This document shows positions 1 to 5,536 of a DNA stretch of 8,351 bases, in pieces. The notes under the pieces are model-generated. The model saw only the letters and a program-made list of their open reading frames with translations. It was not told where the DNA came from and made no database searches. This DNA comes from Burkholderiaceae bacterium. Lineage in GTDB: Bacteria; Pseudomonadota; Gammaproteobacteria; Burkholderiales; Burkholderiaceae_C. Made by a program: the position numbers and the translations under genes. The first letter of the stretch is position 1, and the number at the start of each line of letters is the position of its first letter. Location: positions 1 to 8,351 of the forward strand of contig JANREF010000088.1 of assembly GCA_030726195.1 (NCBI GenBank), written 5' to 3'.

Positions 1-41
1 TTGAACCTGCAGACCAACTTCTAATTCAGTGGTACGGCTAA

Positions 42-60
42 AGGGGGCAGGTCAGACCCT
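42..60. other. Short inverted-repeat motif beside the murI stop codon
   Basis: The 59 bases between the left edge and the murI stop hold no gene. A G-run is followed by GGTCAGACC at 50-58, a 4-bp inverted repeat around a single central A. The bases are consistent with a fragment of a repeated palindromic element or the downstream region of murI, but there is no clear hairpin plus T-run, so it is not called a terminator. Identity is uncertain; genome copy number would decide. Confidence 0.2.
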
Positions 61-860
61 CAAAACCCCAACACCTCAACCTCTGCACCCCACACCCGCC
101 CTATCAGCCCAGCCGCTGCACGCACGTCGGGCGCTGACGTATAAAACGCCACCTCTCCAGCACCTGCGTGGTTGCTGAGTTGCCCGATAGCGGCCAACTG
201 GCGCATGAGTTGGCGGGCTACCGCTTCACTGGGTTGCACCAGCGTGACCTTGGGGCCTACCAGTTGTTGTATGAGGTCGCGCACCACGATGTAGTGGGTG
301 CAGCCCAACACAATGTGGTCTGCGCCTTGGGCCAGCATGGGTTGCAGCCAGGTGTGTAGTAAAGCGGCAATGTGCGCTTGGGGCGCGTCACGCTCGATGG
401 CGTCTACCAAGCCTGGGCAGGCTTGCACCAACACGTGCACGTGCTGGCCGTGTGCATCTACCAGCTTGGCCACCGATGCGCTGGCGGCTGTGCGGGCCGT
501 GGCCAGCACGCCGACCACGCCTGTGGTACTGGCCAAGGCGGCCGGCTTGATGGCGGGCTCTACGCCAATGACGGGCACTGTGCTGTGCGCGCGCAGTGCC
601 TCCACGGCCAACACGGTGGCGGTGTTGCAGGCCACCACCAAGGCCTTGACTGGCATGGCGCTGAACCACTGGCCAATGGCCAGCACGCGTTGCTGCACGT
701 CTTGGGCAGACTTGTCGCCATAGGGCGCATAGGCGGTGTCGGCCAAGTACACCTTGTGCTCATGCGGGAGCAGCGTGTGTATGGCTTGCAAAATGGGCAA
801 GCCACCCACGCCAGAGTCAAATACGCCTATGGGCGAACTACTGTTGGGCAGGGTGCTCAT
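60..860 (-). CDS. murI: Glutamate racemase MurI
   Basis: This 266-residue protein interconverts L- and D-glutamate in the cytoplasm, supplying D-Glu for peptidoglycan. Family landmarks are all visible: the N-terminal IGVFDSGVGGL block (residues 11-21, with Asp15 and Ser16), ADTAYAPYG (40-48), the first catalytic cysteine in ACNTAT (Cys78), ACPGLVDAIE (147-156), and the second catalytic cysteine in GCTHY (Cys187, with His189). The length is normal for the family. The start is the ATG at 860-858, which overlaps the TGA of the upstream Lrp-type gene as ATGA. No Shine-Dalgarno sequence is visible in front of it, so translation is probably coupled to the regulator. It is transcribed away from the arginine genes and has no obvious metabolic link to them. 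Nothing is truncated and both catalytic cysteines are present. Confidence 0.96.
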   Translation of the reverse strand: MSTLPNSSSPIGVFDSGVGGLPILQAIHTLLPHEHKVYLADTAYAPYGDKSAQDVQQRVLAIGQWFSAMPVKALVVACNTATVLAVEALRAHSTVPVIGVEPAIKPAALASTTGVVGVLATARTAASASVAKLVDAHGQHVHVLVQACPGLVDAIERDAPQAHIAALLHTWLQPMLAQGADHIVLGCTHYIVVRDLIQQLVGPKVTLVQPSEAVARQLMRQLAAIGQLSNHAGAGEVAFYTSAPDVRAAAGLIGRVWGAEVEVLGF

Positions 861-1282
861 GACAAACGGTAGGTTTGCAAGTGAATGCTGGTTTCGGTGT
901 TGCTGATGCCTTTGTCCAAGCGCACCCGCTCCAAAATGCTAGACAACTCAGACAGGTTGCTGGCGCGCAATTCGGCCAACAAGTCCCAGCGGCCATTGGT
1001 GTCGTGCAGGCTGGCCACGCCAGGCTCGCCCAGCAGGCTGGCAATCACTTTGCGCGTTTCATTGCCCTCTACCGCAATGCTCATCCAGGCGCGTATGTCG
1101 TTGGGCTGCGCATCTGGGCGCAAGCGCACGCCGTAGCCCACGATCACGCCGTCGTCCTCCAGGCGGGCCATGCGGTTGGTCACTGTGCCGCGCGATACGC
1201 CCAGCTTGCTGGCCAGCTGGGCCACACTGGCGCGTGCGTTGTGGCGCAGCAGGCCTATGAGTTTGCGGTCTATATCGTCCAT
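857..1282 (-). CDS. Lrp/AsnC-family transcriptional regulator
   Basis: This 141-residue protein has the Lrp/AsnC layout. An N-terminal winged helix-turn-helix (about residues 3-50) includes DDIDRKLIGLL, the helices SVAQLASKLGVS and RGTVTNRMARLEDDGVI, and the hinge. A C-terminal effector/oligomerisation domain (about 63-135) contains NGRWDLLAEL, a family signature. It is slightly shorter than classical Lrp (about 160 residues). These proteins bind DNA as dimers or octamers and usually sense amino acids. It is divergent from ornithine cyclodeaminase, with a perfect palindrome just upstream of its own start, so control of the arginine/ornithine genes and of itself is a reasonable inference. Arginine, ornithine or proline would be candidate effectors. 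The ATG at 1282-1280 opens with the conserved DDIDRKL; only a weak GAGA lies upstream. Its TGA overlaps the murI ATG. Confidence 0.92.
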   Translation of the reverse strand: MDDIDRKLIGLLRHNARASVAQLASKLGVSRGTVTNRMARLEDDGVIVGYGVRLRPDAQPNDIRAWMSIAVEGNETRKVIASLLGEPGVASLHDTNGRWDLLAELRASNLSELSSILERVRLDKGISNTETSIHLQTYRLS

Positions 1283-1426
1283 GGAGTCTCGCGGCGTGGT
1301 GCTTCATGGCATGAAGCATATTGGCATTTATATCTGCCATTTTGCTACATTTCTGTCAATTTTTAATCAAAGTTGGCTATTTTCATTATCAAGGCCTGTG
1401 GGCACACTGACATCACTGTCAACAAC
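1283..1426. promoter_or_regulatory. Divergent lrp/ocd control region
   Basis: This spacer separates the minus-strand regulator from the plus-strand ornithine cyclodeaminase and must carry promoters for both. Bases 1318-1392 are markedly AT-rich compared with the flanking genes, typical of promoters and Lrp-type binding regions. It contains a perfect palindrome (1300-1318) and two weaker dyads: TGGCA-N8-TGCCA at 1322-1339 and TGACA-N4-TGTCA at 1408-1421. No single sigma70 hexamer pair with good spacing stands out, so start points are not assigned. Confidence 0.65.
1300..1318. promoter_or_regulatory. 19-bp perfect palindrome, candidate operator
   Basis: TGCTTCATGGCATGAAGCA has 8-bp arms that pair perfectly around a 3-base centre. 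It lies 17 bases upstream of the lrp start codon on the minus strand. A perfect dyad of this size next to an Lrp/AsnC gene is most simply an autoregulatory operator. If transcribed, it could also form a hairpin in the lrp leader. A half-site match, ATGAAGC, recurs at 2633-2639 in front of arginase. Binding by the neighbouring regulator is inferred from position only. Confidence 0.55.
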
Positions 1427-2596
1427 ATGTCGCTCACCATGCACACCAACGCCCTGTCCAACAGCCACTTACCCACCCTGTTTTTAAGCACCAACGACAT
1501 TGCCGCGGTGGTGCGCGCACGGGGTTTAGGCCCTGTCATTGCGGGTGTCGCCGCCTGCATTGAACAAGACTTTTTGCGCTGGGGCGACTTTGACAAGTCG
1601 GCCCGCGTGGCCAACCACTCCAAAGACGGCGTGATTGAGCTCATGCCCGTGTCCGACGACACCACCTACAGCGTGAAATACGTCAACGGCCACCCCAAAA
1701 ACCATTTGCGACACCTGCCCACCGTGATGGCATTTGGCTGGTTATCCCGCGTGGATACGGGCGCGCCCACCCTGGTGAGCGAGCTCACACTGACCACCGC
1801 CATTCGCACCGCCGCCATGTCGTGCTTGGTGGCCAAGCACTTGGCCAGGCCCAACAGCCGCACCATGGCCATCATTGGCAACGGCGCACAAAGCGAGTTC
1901 CAGTGCATGGGCTTTGCGCATGTGATGGGCATTACGCACTTTCGGTTGTTTGATGTAGACGCGGCGGCCAGCCACAAGTTGGCAGCGCACTTGCAAGCCG
2001 CGGGCCTACAGGCCACCCTGTGCCGCGACGCTGGCCACGCCTGCGAAGGCGCAGACATCGTGACCACGGTCACCGCCGATAAGACCAACGCCTTGGTCAT
2101 ACAGCCGGGCATGCTGGGTGCGGGTACGCACCTGAACGCCGTGGGTGGCGACTGCCCGGGCAAAACCGAAATACACCCAGAGGTGCTGGCCAATGGCCGG
2201 GTGTTTGTAGAGTTTGAGCCGCAAACCCGCATTGAAGGCGACATTCAACGCATGGCCAGCGACTTTGCCGTGACAGAGTTGTGGCGCGTCTTCAACGGCA
2301 CGGCCACCGGGCGCAGCAACAACACCGAGATCACCGTGTTTGACTCGGTGGGCTTTGCACTGGAGGACTACAGCGCCTTGCGCTACATGGGCCAAGCCGC
2401 ACACGATTTGGACCTGGGCCAGCCGTTGGCGCTGATTCCGGCCTTGGCAGACCCTAAGAATTTGTTTGCGCTGGTTGAGGATGCGGGTGCGGGCCATGCG
2501 CCGGCTCTGGTAGCCGGTGTGGCCAGCGGCTTACAAAGCGGTTTAAGCAACCGTTTAGGTCACCCTTTGAGCCACGGTTTAACGACCGGCAGTTGA
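1427..2596 (+). CDS. ocd: Ornithine cyclodeaminase
   Basis: This 389-residue cytoplasmic enzyme should convert L-ornithine to L-proline and ammonia using tightly bound NAD. It belongs to the ornithine cyclodeaminase/mu-crystallin family and, from memory, matches the Pseudomonas putida enzyme closely: DKSARV with Arg60, GVIELMPV with Glu71, KYVNGHP with Lys84, AIRTAA with Arg127, the Rossmann motif GNGAQSEF (151-158), and GGDCPGKTEIH with the proposed catalytic Asp242. These correspond to P. putida Arg45, Glu56, Lys69, Arg112 and Asp228. The open frame extends to a TTG at 1373, but the ATG at 1427 or the one at 1439 is more plausible; neither has a clear Shine-Dalgarno sequence. The C-terminus is roughly 25 residues longer than the P. 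putida protein, rich in Ala, Gly, Leu and Ser. Arginase follows 97 bases downstream, giving an arginine-to-proline route. Confidence 0.93.
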   Translation: MSLTMHTNALSNSHLPTLFLSTNDIAAVVRARGLGPVIAGVAACIEQDFLRWGDFDKSARVANHSKDGVIELMPVSDDTTYSVKYVNGHPKNHLRHLPTVMAFGWLSRVDTGAPTLVSELTLTTAIRTAAMSCLVAKHLARPNSRTMAIIGNGAQSEFQCMGFAHVMGITHFRLFDVDAAASHKLAAHLQAAGLQATLCRDAGHACEGADIVTTVTADKTNALVIQPGMLGAGTHLNAVGGDCPGKTEIHPEVLANGRVFVEFEPQTRIEGDIQRMASDFAVTELWRVFNGTATGRSNNTEITVFDSVGFALEDYSALRYMGQAAHDLDLGQPLALIPALADPKNLFALVEDAGAGHAPALVAGVASGLQSGLSNRLGHPLSHGLTTGS

Positions 2597-2621
2597 TGCA
2601 CATGCGCTCGCTGCGGCCTGA

Positions 2622-2635
2622 CATCTTTTAAGATG
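2622..2635. promoter_or_regulatory. Inverted repeat CATCTT-TT-AAGATG in the ocd-rocF spacer
   Basis: Two perfect 6-bp arms are separated by TT, too tight to form a stable RNA hairpin as written, so a DNA-binding site is the likelier reading if it is functional. ATGAAGC at 2633-2639 overlaps the right arm and matches half of the palindrome in front of lrp. It could be an internal operator or chance. Confidence 0.25.
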
Positions 2636-2661
2636 AAGCCACGGTTTTGCCACACCACGCG

Positions 2662-2683
2662 TACTACAACTACAACTACAACT
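2662..2683 (+). repeat. TACAAC microsatellite in the rocF leader
   Basis: Three perfect tandem copies of TACAAC (2665-2682) are preceded by a partial TAC, ending 11 bases before the arginase ATG. The stretch is pyrimidine- and A-rich with no Shine-Dalgarno sequence. It occupies the place where the ribosome must bind, so copy-number change could alter rocF translation, though that is inference. Confidence 0.6.
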
Positions 2684-2693
2684 GCCCCCCAAC

Positions 2694-3626
2694 ATGATTG
2701 CAAACAACTGGCACGGCGTCAGCCTCATTGGCGCCCCCACAGACATTGGCGCGGGCACGCGCGGCGCGAGCATGGGGCCCGAGGCCTTGCGCGTGGCGGG
2801 CATTGGCCCAGCCATTGCCAACTTCGGCATAGACGTGCGCGATACGGGCAACTTGAGTGGCCCGCCCAACCCCTTTGTGCCGCCTGTCAACGGTTACCGC
2901 CACCTACCGCAGGTGGCCCAGTGGAACCAGTCCTTGCACGACGCGGTGTTTGCCGAGTTGCAAAGCCAGCGCATGCCGGTGGTGCTGGGCGGCGACCATT
3001 GCCTAGGCATTGGCTCCATCAGCGCCGTGGCCAAACATTGCGTGGCCACCGGTAAAAAACTACGCGTGCTGTGGCTGGACGCCCATGCCGATTTCAACAC
3101 CGCCAGCCTCACGCCCAGCGGCAACATCCACGGCATGCCCGTGGCGTGTTTGTGCGGCGACGGCCCCAGCGAGCTGGTGGACATGGGCGGGCCCGGCCAC
3201 CGCCTCAACCCCAAAGACTTGCGCCAAGTGGGCATTCGCAGTGTGGACGAGGGCGAAAAGCGCTTGGTGGCCAACATGGGCATCGAGGTGTTTGACATGC
3301 GCTTTATTGACGAGCATGGCATGCGCCACGCCATGGAGACGGCCTTGGCGCTGGTCGACAACAACACCCACCTGCATGTGAGCCTGGATGTGGACTTCTT
3401 AGACCCCGAGATTGCACCCGGCGTGGGCACCACCGTGCGCGGCGGCCCCAACTACCGCGAGGCCCAGCTGTGCATGGAGATGATTGCCGACACCTCGCGC
3501 CTGAGCTCGCTGGACATCGTAGAGCTCAACCCCGCATTTGACGTGCGCAACCAAACCGCCGAGCTGGCCGTAGACCTCATTGAAAGCCTGTTTGGCAAAA
3601 GCACACTCATGCGCAAGCGCGACTGA
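2694..3626 (+). CDS. rocF: Arginase
   Basis: This 310-residue cytoplasmic enzyme of the ureohydrolase family should hydrolyse L-arginine to L-ornithine and urea at a binuclear manganese site. All metal ligands are visible: GGDHCLG with His102, WLDAHADFN with Asp129, His131 and Asp133, and SLDVDFLDP with Asp232 and Asp234. Further landmarks are SGNIHGMP (His146), the APGVGT segment (241-246) and Glu277 in DIVELNP. Length and motif spacing match true arginases; agmatinase or formiminoglutamase is less likely given LIGAPTD at the start and the ocd neighbour. The ATG at 2694 opens directly into the conserved GVSLIGAPTDIGAG block, so the start is well placed even though the leader is A/C-rich with no Shine-Dalgarno sequence. 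Its product, ornithine, is the substrate of the upstream gene, and arginine is the likely cargo of the downstream transporter. Confidence 0.95.
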   Translation: MIANNWHGVSLIGAPTDIGAGTRGASMGPEALRVAGIGPAIANFGIDVRDTGNLSGPPNPFVPPVNGYRHLPQVAQWNQSLHDAVFAELQSQRMPVVLGGDHCLGIGSISAVAKHCVATGKKLRVLWLDAHADFNTASLTPSGNIHGMPVACLCGDGPSELVDMGGPGHRLNPKDLRQVGIRSVDEGEKRLVANMGIEVFDMRFIDEHGMRHAMETALALVDNNTHLHVSLDVDFLDPEIAPGVGTTVRGGPNYREAQLCMEMIADTSRLSSLDIVELNPAFDVRNQTAELAVDLIESLFGKSTLMRKRD

Positions 3627-3653
3627 CGGGGCGCAGCTCACAAATGAAGAAAT

Positions 3654-3684
3654 GGGCAACAAAAAAACGTGAAATGCCCCTTTT
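3654..3684 (+). terminator. Weak hairpin plus T-run after rocF
   Basis: GGGCA (3654-3658) can pair with TGCCC (3675-3679) across a 16-base A-rich loop, followed by C and TTTT. The stem is only 5 bp, so termination would be partial at best. It is placed suitably between arginase and the transporter genes. Confidence 0.3.
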
Positions 3685-3713
3685 ATCAGTACAAACCCTT
3701 GTGCAGCCCCCCG

Positions 3714-3719
3714 TAGAAT
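3714..3719 (+). promoter_or_regulatory. Possible -10 element for the aot operon
   Basis: TAGAAT differs from the sigma70 -10 consensus at one base and lies 36 bases before the aotJ ATG. No convincing -35 hexamer sits at 16-18 bases upstream (ACAAAC at 17 bases is poor), so an activator-dependent promoter would be needed. Low confidence. Confidence 0.3.
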
Positions 3720-3742
3720 CTTCCCTTTTGTTCAATCTCATT

Positions 3743-3747
3743 GGAGA
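3743..3747 (+). promoter_or_regulatory. Ribosome binding site of aotJ
   Basis: GGAGA lies 8 bases before the ATG at 3756. This fixes the aotJ start and rules out the TTG at 3741, which would put extra residues before the basic n-region of the signal peptide and bury this site inside the gene. It is one of only two clear Shine-Dalgarno sequences in the window. Confidence 0.75.
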
Positions 3748-3755
3748 CTTCGTCT

Positions 3756-4541
3756 ATGTTTAAGAAATCAATGCTGCTGGCCGCCGTTGCGCTGGGCCTG
3801 TCGTTTGGCGCTGCTGCCAAAGAGTGGAAAGAGATTCGCGTTGCGATCGACCCCACCTACAAGCCATTCACCTACAAAACAGACGATGGCAAGCCCACCG
3901 GCTTCGACGTCGACATCGCGCAAGCCTTGTGCGACTTGAACAAGGTCAAGTGTGTGTTTGTTGAGCAAGTGTGGGACAGCATGATCCCCGGCCTGCAAGC
4001 GCGCAAGTACGACGCCATCATTTCCTCTATGTCCATCACACCAGACCGTCAAAAAGTAGTGGCCTTCACTGGCAAGTACTACAACACACCGTCACAAATC
4101 ATTGTGAAGAACGACATCAAAACCGACGGCTCAGCCGCGAGCTTGAAGGGTAAGAAGCTGGGCGTGTTGAAGGGCTCTACGCAAGAGAAGTACGCCAAGG
4201 GCGAACTCGCTGGTGCAGGCGTTGAAATCCTGTCCTACGAAGCACAAGACCAGGTCTACTTGGACATCAAGGCTGGCCGTTTGGACGGCACCGTGGCAGA
4301 CGTGGTTGAAGTCAAGGGTGGCTTCTTGGACACGCCAGACGGCAAAAACTACGTCGGCGTTGGTAAAACACTGGGCAGCTACGTGAAGTACTTCGGCGAA
4401 GGCGCTGGTATTGCTGTTCGCAAGCAAGACACAGACTTGCGCACCATGTTGGACAAGGGCATCACAACCTTGCGCGCCAACGGCACCTGGATGAAGATCA
4501 ACGACAAGTACTTCGCTGGCACCGACGTGTGGGGCGACTGA
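3756..4541 (+). CDS. aotJ: Periplasmic arginine/ornithine-binding protein AotJ
   Basis: This 261-residue solute-binding protein belongs to the HisJ/ArgT (LAO) cluster of polar amino-acid ABC importers. A Sec signal peptide is clear: MFKK, a hydrophobic core, and AAA then Lys22 as the likely cleavage point. With a constant offset of 21 from mature LAO/HisJ numbering, the known ligand residues are present: Asp32, Tyr35, Ser90, Ser91, Ser93, Arg98, Thr142 and Asp182. Cys59 and Cys66 match the HisJ disulfide pair. Trp73 occupies the site that is aromatic in LAO and Leu in HisJ, which favours a basic, arginine-like ligand; that preference is inferred. Gene order and the neighbouring arginine enzymes support arginine/ornithine over histidine. 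A strong Shine-Dalgarno sequence precedes it, and a hairpin with repeats separates it from the permeases, consistent with the binding protein being made in excess. Confidence 0.9.
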   Translation: MFKKSMLLAAVALGLSFGAAAKEWKEIRVAIDPTYKPFTYKTDDGKPTGFDVDIAQALCDLNKVKCVFVEQVWDSMIPGLQARKYDAIISSMSITPDRQKVVAFTGKYYNTPSQIIVKNDIKTDGSAASLKGKKLGVLKGSTQEKYAKGELAGAGVEILSYEAQDQVYLDIKAGRLDGTVADVVEVKGGFLDTPDGKNYVGVGKTLGSYVKYFGEGAGIAVRKQDTDLRTMLDKGITTLRANGTWMKINDKYFAGTDVWGD

Positions 4542-4563
4542 TCGCTTGATGCTCTGATGCACT

Positions 4564-4581
4564 GCGGGGCATGCGCCCCGC
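4564..4581 (+). terminator. GC-rich hairpin after aotJ
   Basis: GCGGGGC and GCCCCGC form a perfect 7-bp stem around an ATGC loop, 22 bases past the aotJ stop. No long T-run follows, so it is better read as an mRNA-stabilising or partial-termination hairpin than as a full terminator. The REP element in the Salmonella hisJ-hisQ gap occupies the same position in a homologous operon and helps explain high binding-protein levels. Confidence 0.6.
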
Positions 4582-4584
4582 CTA

Positions 4585-4656
4585 GCGTTTAGACTGGCGT
4601 TTAGATTCGCGCTTAGATTCGCGCTTAGATTTGCGCTGAGATTCACGTTTAGGCTG
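4585..4656. repeat. Six-copy 12-bp tandem repeat in the aotJ-aotQ spacer
   Basis: Six contiguous 12-base units follow the consensus GCGYTTAGATTC: 4585-4596, 4597-4608, 4609-4620, 4621-4632, 4633-4644 and 4645-4656. The four central units (4597-4644) differ from each other by only one to three bases; the outer units are more diverged. The array sits between the hairpin at 4564-4581 and a second inverted repeat at 4673-4720. It is in a non-coding gap, so it is a variable-number repeat, a set of phased protein sites (12 bp is not a helical turn), or replication-slippage debris. No function is assigned. Confidence 0.85.
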
Positions 4657-4672
4657 ACATCGCAACGCAATC

Positions 4673-4724
4673 ACCTGCTAGCACCCCTGAACCTTTGTGG
4701 TTTTGGCTGGTCTAGCAGGTTTTT
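4673..4724 (+). terminator. Long-stem inverted repeat with T-run before aotQ
   Basis: ACCTGCTAG (4673-4681) pairs perfectly with CTAGCAGGT (4712-4720), and five T residues (4720-4724) follow directly. The 30-base interior can add a small AACC/GGTT hairpin (4690-4693 with 4699-4702). This resembles an intrinsic terminator or attenuator inside the operon, which would lower permease expression relative to AotJ. A second TGCTAGC at 4728-4734 could compete for the same CTAGCA strand. RNA folding has not been computed. Confidence 0.45.
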
Positions 4725-4805
4725 CATTGCTAGCCTTCAAACAACGTTTCAACCGCGCCCTTTCCTGTATTCAACGCCACGCAACCCAAAACAGCTGATT
4801 TACCC

Positions 4806-5510
4806 ATGACCGCCGGTTACTTCTACAGCATCCTCGAAGGCTCCTTGTTATCCATACAAGTGGCCTTGGGTGCTTTAGTGGTTGCCGTTCTCCTGGGCTT
4901 GGCCGGCGCGGCCGCCAAGTTGTCGCGCTACAAACCCGTGGTGTGGCTGGGCACGGCGTACTCCACCATCATTCGTGGCATTCCCGACTTGGTGTTGATG
5001 CTGCTTATTTTTTACGGGGGCCAAATCGGCCTCAACGTCTTGCTCGAATCCGTGGGCTACACCGACTACGTTGAAATCAACCCATTTGCCGCTGGCCTCA
5101 TCACCATTGGCTTCATTTACGGCGCCTACATGACGGAAACCTTTAGGGGCGCCATCATGGCCATTCCACCCGGGCAAGCTGAGGCGGGTTTGGCCTACGG
5201 CATGAGCAGCATGCGCGTGTTTTTCACCATCGTGTTGCCCCAAATGGTGCGCTTGGCGCTGCCGGGCTTTACCAACAACTGGCTGGTGCTGATCAAGGCC
5301 ACCGCCTTGGTGTCTATATTGGGCTTGCAAGACATGACCTACTTGGCCAAGCAAGCCGGTGCGGCCGCGCGCGGACAAACCCCCAATGCACCCCTGTTGT
5401 TCATGGCGTTTGCTGCCGTTATTTACCTGGTGTTCACCACCGTGTCATTGGTGGCGCTGCGCCAACTTGAAAAACGCTACACCTTGGGTGTGAAGCGCGG
5501 CTCAATCTAA
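4806..5510 (+). CDS. aotQ: Arginine/ornithine ABC transporter permease AotQ (HisQ type)
   Basis: This 234-residue inner-membrane permease is close to HisQ in length and sequence, for example IRGIPDLVLMLLIFYG (57-71) and GFIYGAYMTETFRGA (102-116). About five hydrophobic segments are visible, near 14-36, 60-80, 93-113, 150-175 and 196-216. The cytoplasmic EAA loop that contacts the ATPase spans about 120-146, with Glu126, Ala127, Gly132 and the closing LP at 144-145. It should pair with AotM to form the heterodimeric channel. The ATG at 4806 gives the usual HisQ N-terminus; the leader is A/C-rich with no clear Shine-Dalgarno sequence. It follows the 264-base spacer after aotJ, which carries a tandem repeat and hairpins, so permease levels may be set separately from the binding protein. 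HisQ or ArtQ naming is an alternative; operon order favours AotQ. Confidence 0.9.
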   Translation: MTAGYFYSILEGSLLSIQVALGALVVAVLLGLAGAAAKLSRYKPVVWLGTAYSTIIRGIPDLVLMLLIFYGGQIGLNVLLESVGYTDYVEINPFAAGLITIGFIYGAYMTETFRGAIMAIPPGQAEAGLAYGMSSMRVFFTIVLPQMVRLALPGFTNNWLVLIKATALVSILGLQDMTYLAKQAGAAARGQTPNAPLLFMAFAAVIYLVFTTVSLVALRQLEKRYTLGVKRGSI

Positions 5511-5536
5511 CTCCGCTCACAGCCTTCCACACCCCC

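Noticed and set aside
372..872. Open plus-strand frames opposite murI
   Set aside because: GC-rich coding strands commonly leave the complement open; the products are Ala/Gly/His-rich with no domain, and murI itself is unambiguous.
1373..1426. TTG-initiated N-terminal extension of ornithine cyclodeaminase
   Set aside because: It would run through the AT-rich divergent control region and add residues not matching the family; the ATG at 1427 (or 1439) is a better start.
2633..3055. 140-codon plus-strand frame with a Thr run overlapping arginase
   Set aside because: The Thr run is the TACAAC repeat in another frame and the remainder is Arg-rich frame-shadow of rocF.
3741..3755. TTG start for aotJ five codons upstream
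   Set aside because: The GGAGA ribosome binding site lies inside that stretch and is correctly spaced for the ATG at 3756, which begins a standard signal peptide.
4585..4656. CRISPR array
   Set aside because: Units are 12 bases and contiguous with no spacers, so this is a simple tandem repeat.
4131..4670. Antisense 179-codon frame over aotJ with a four-residue repeat (Leu-Ser-Ala-Asn type)
   Set aside because: The repeat is the 12-bp non-coding array read in one frame and the rest is the complement of aotJ; no family is recognisable.
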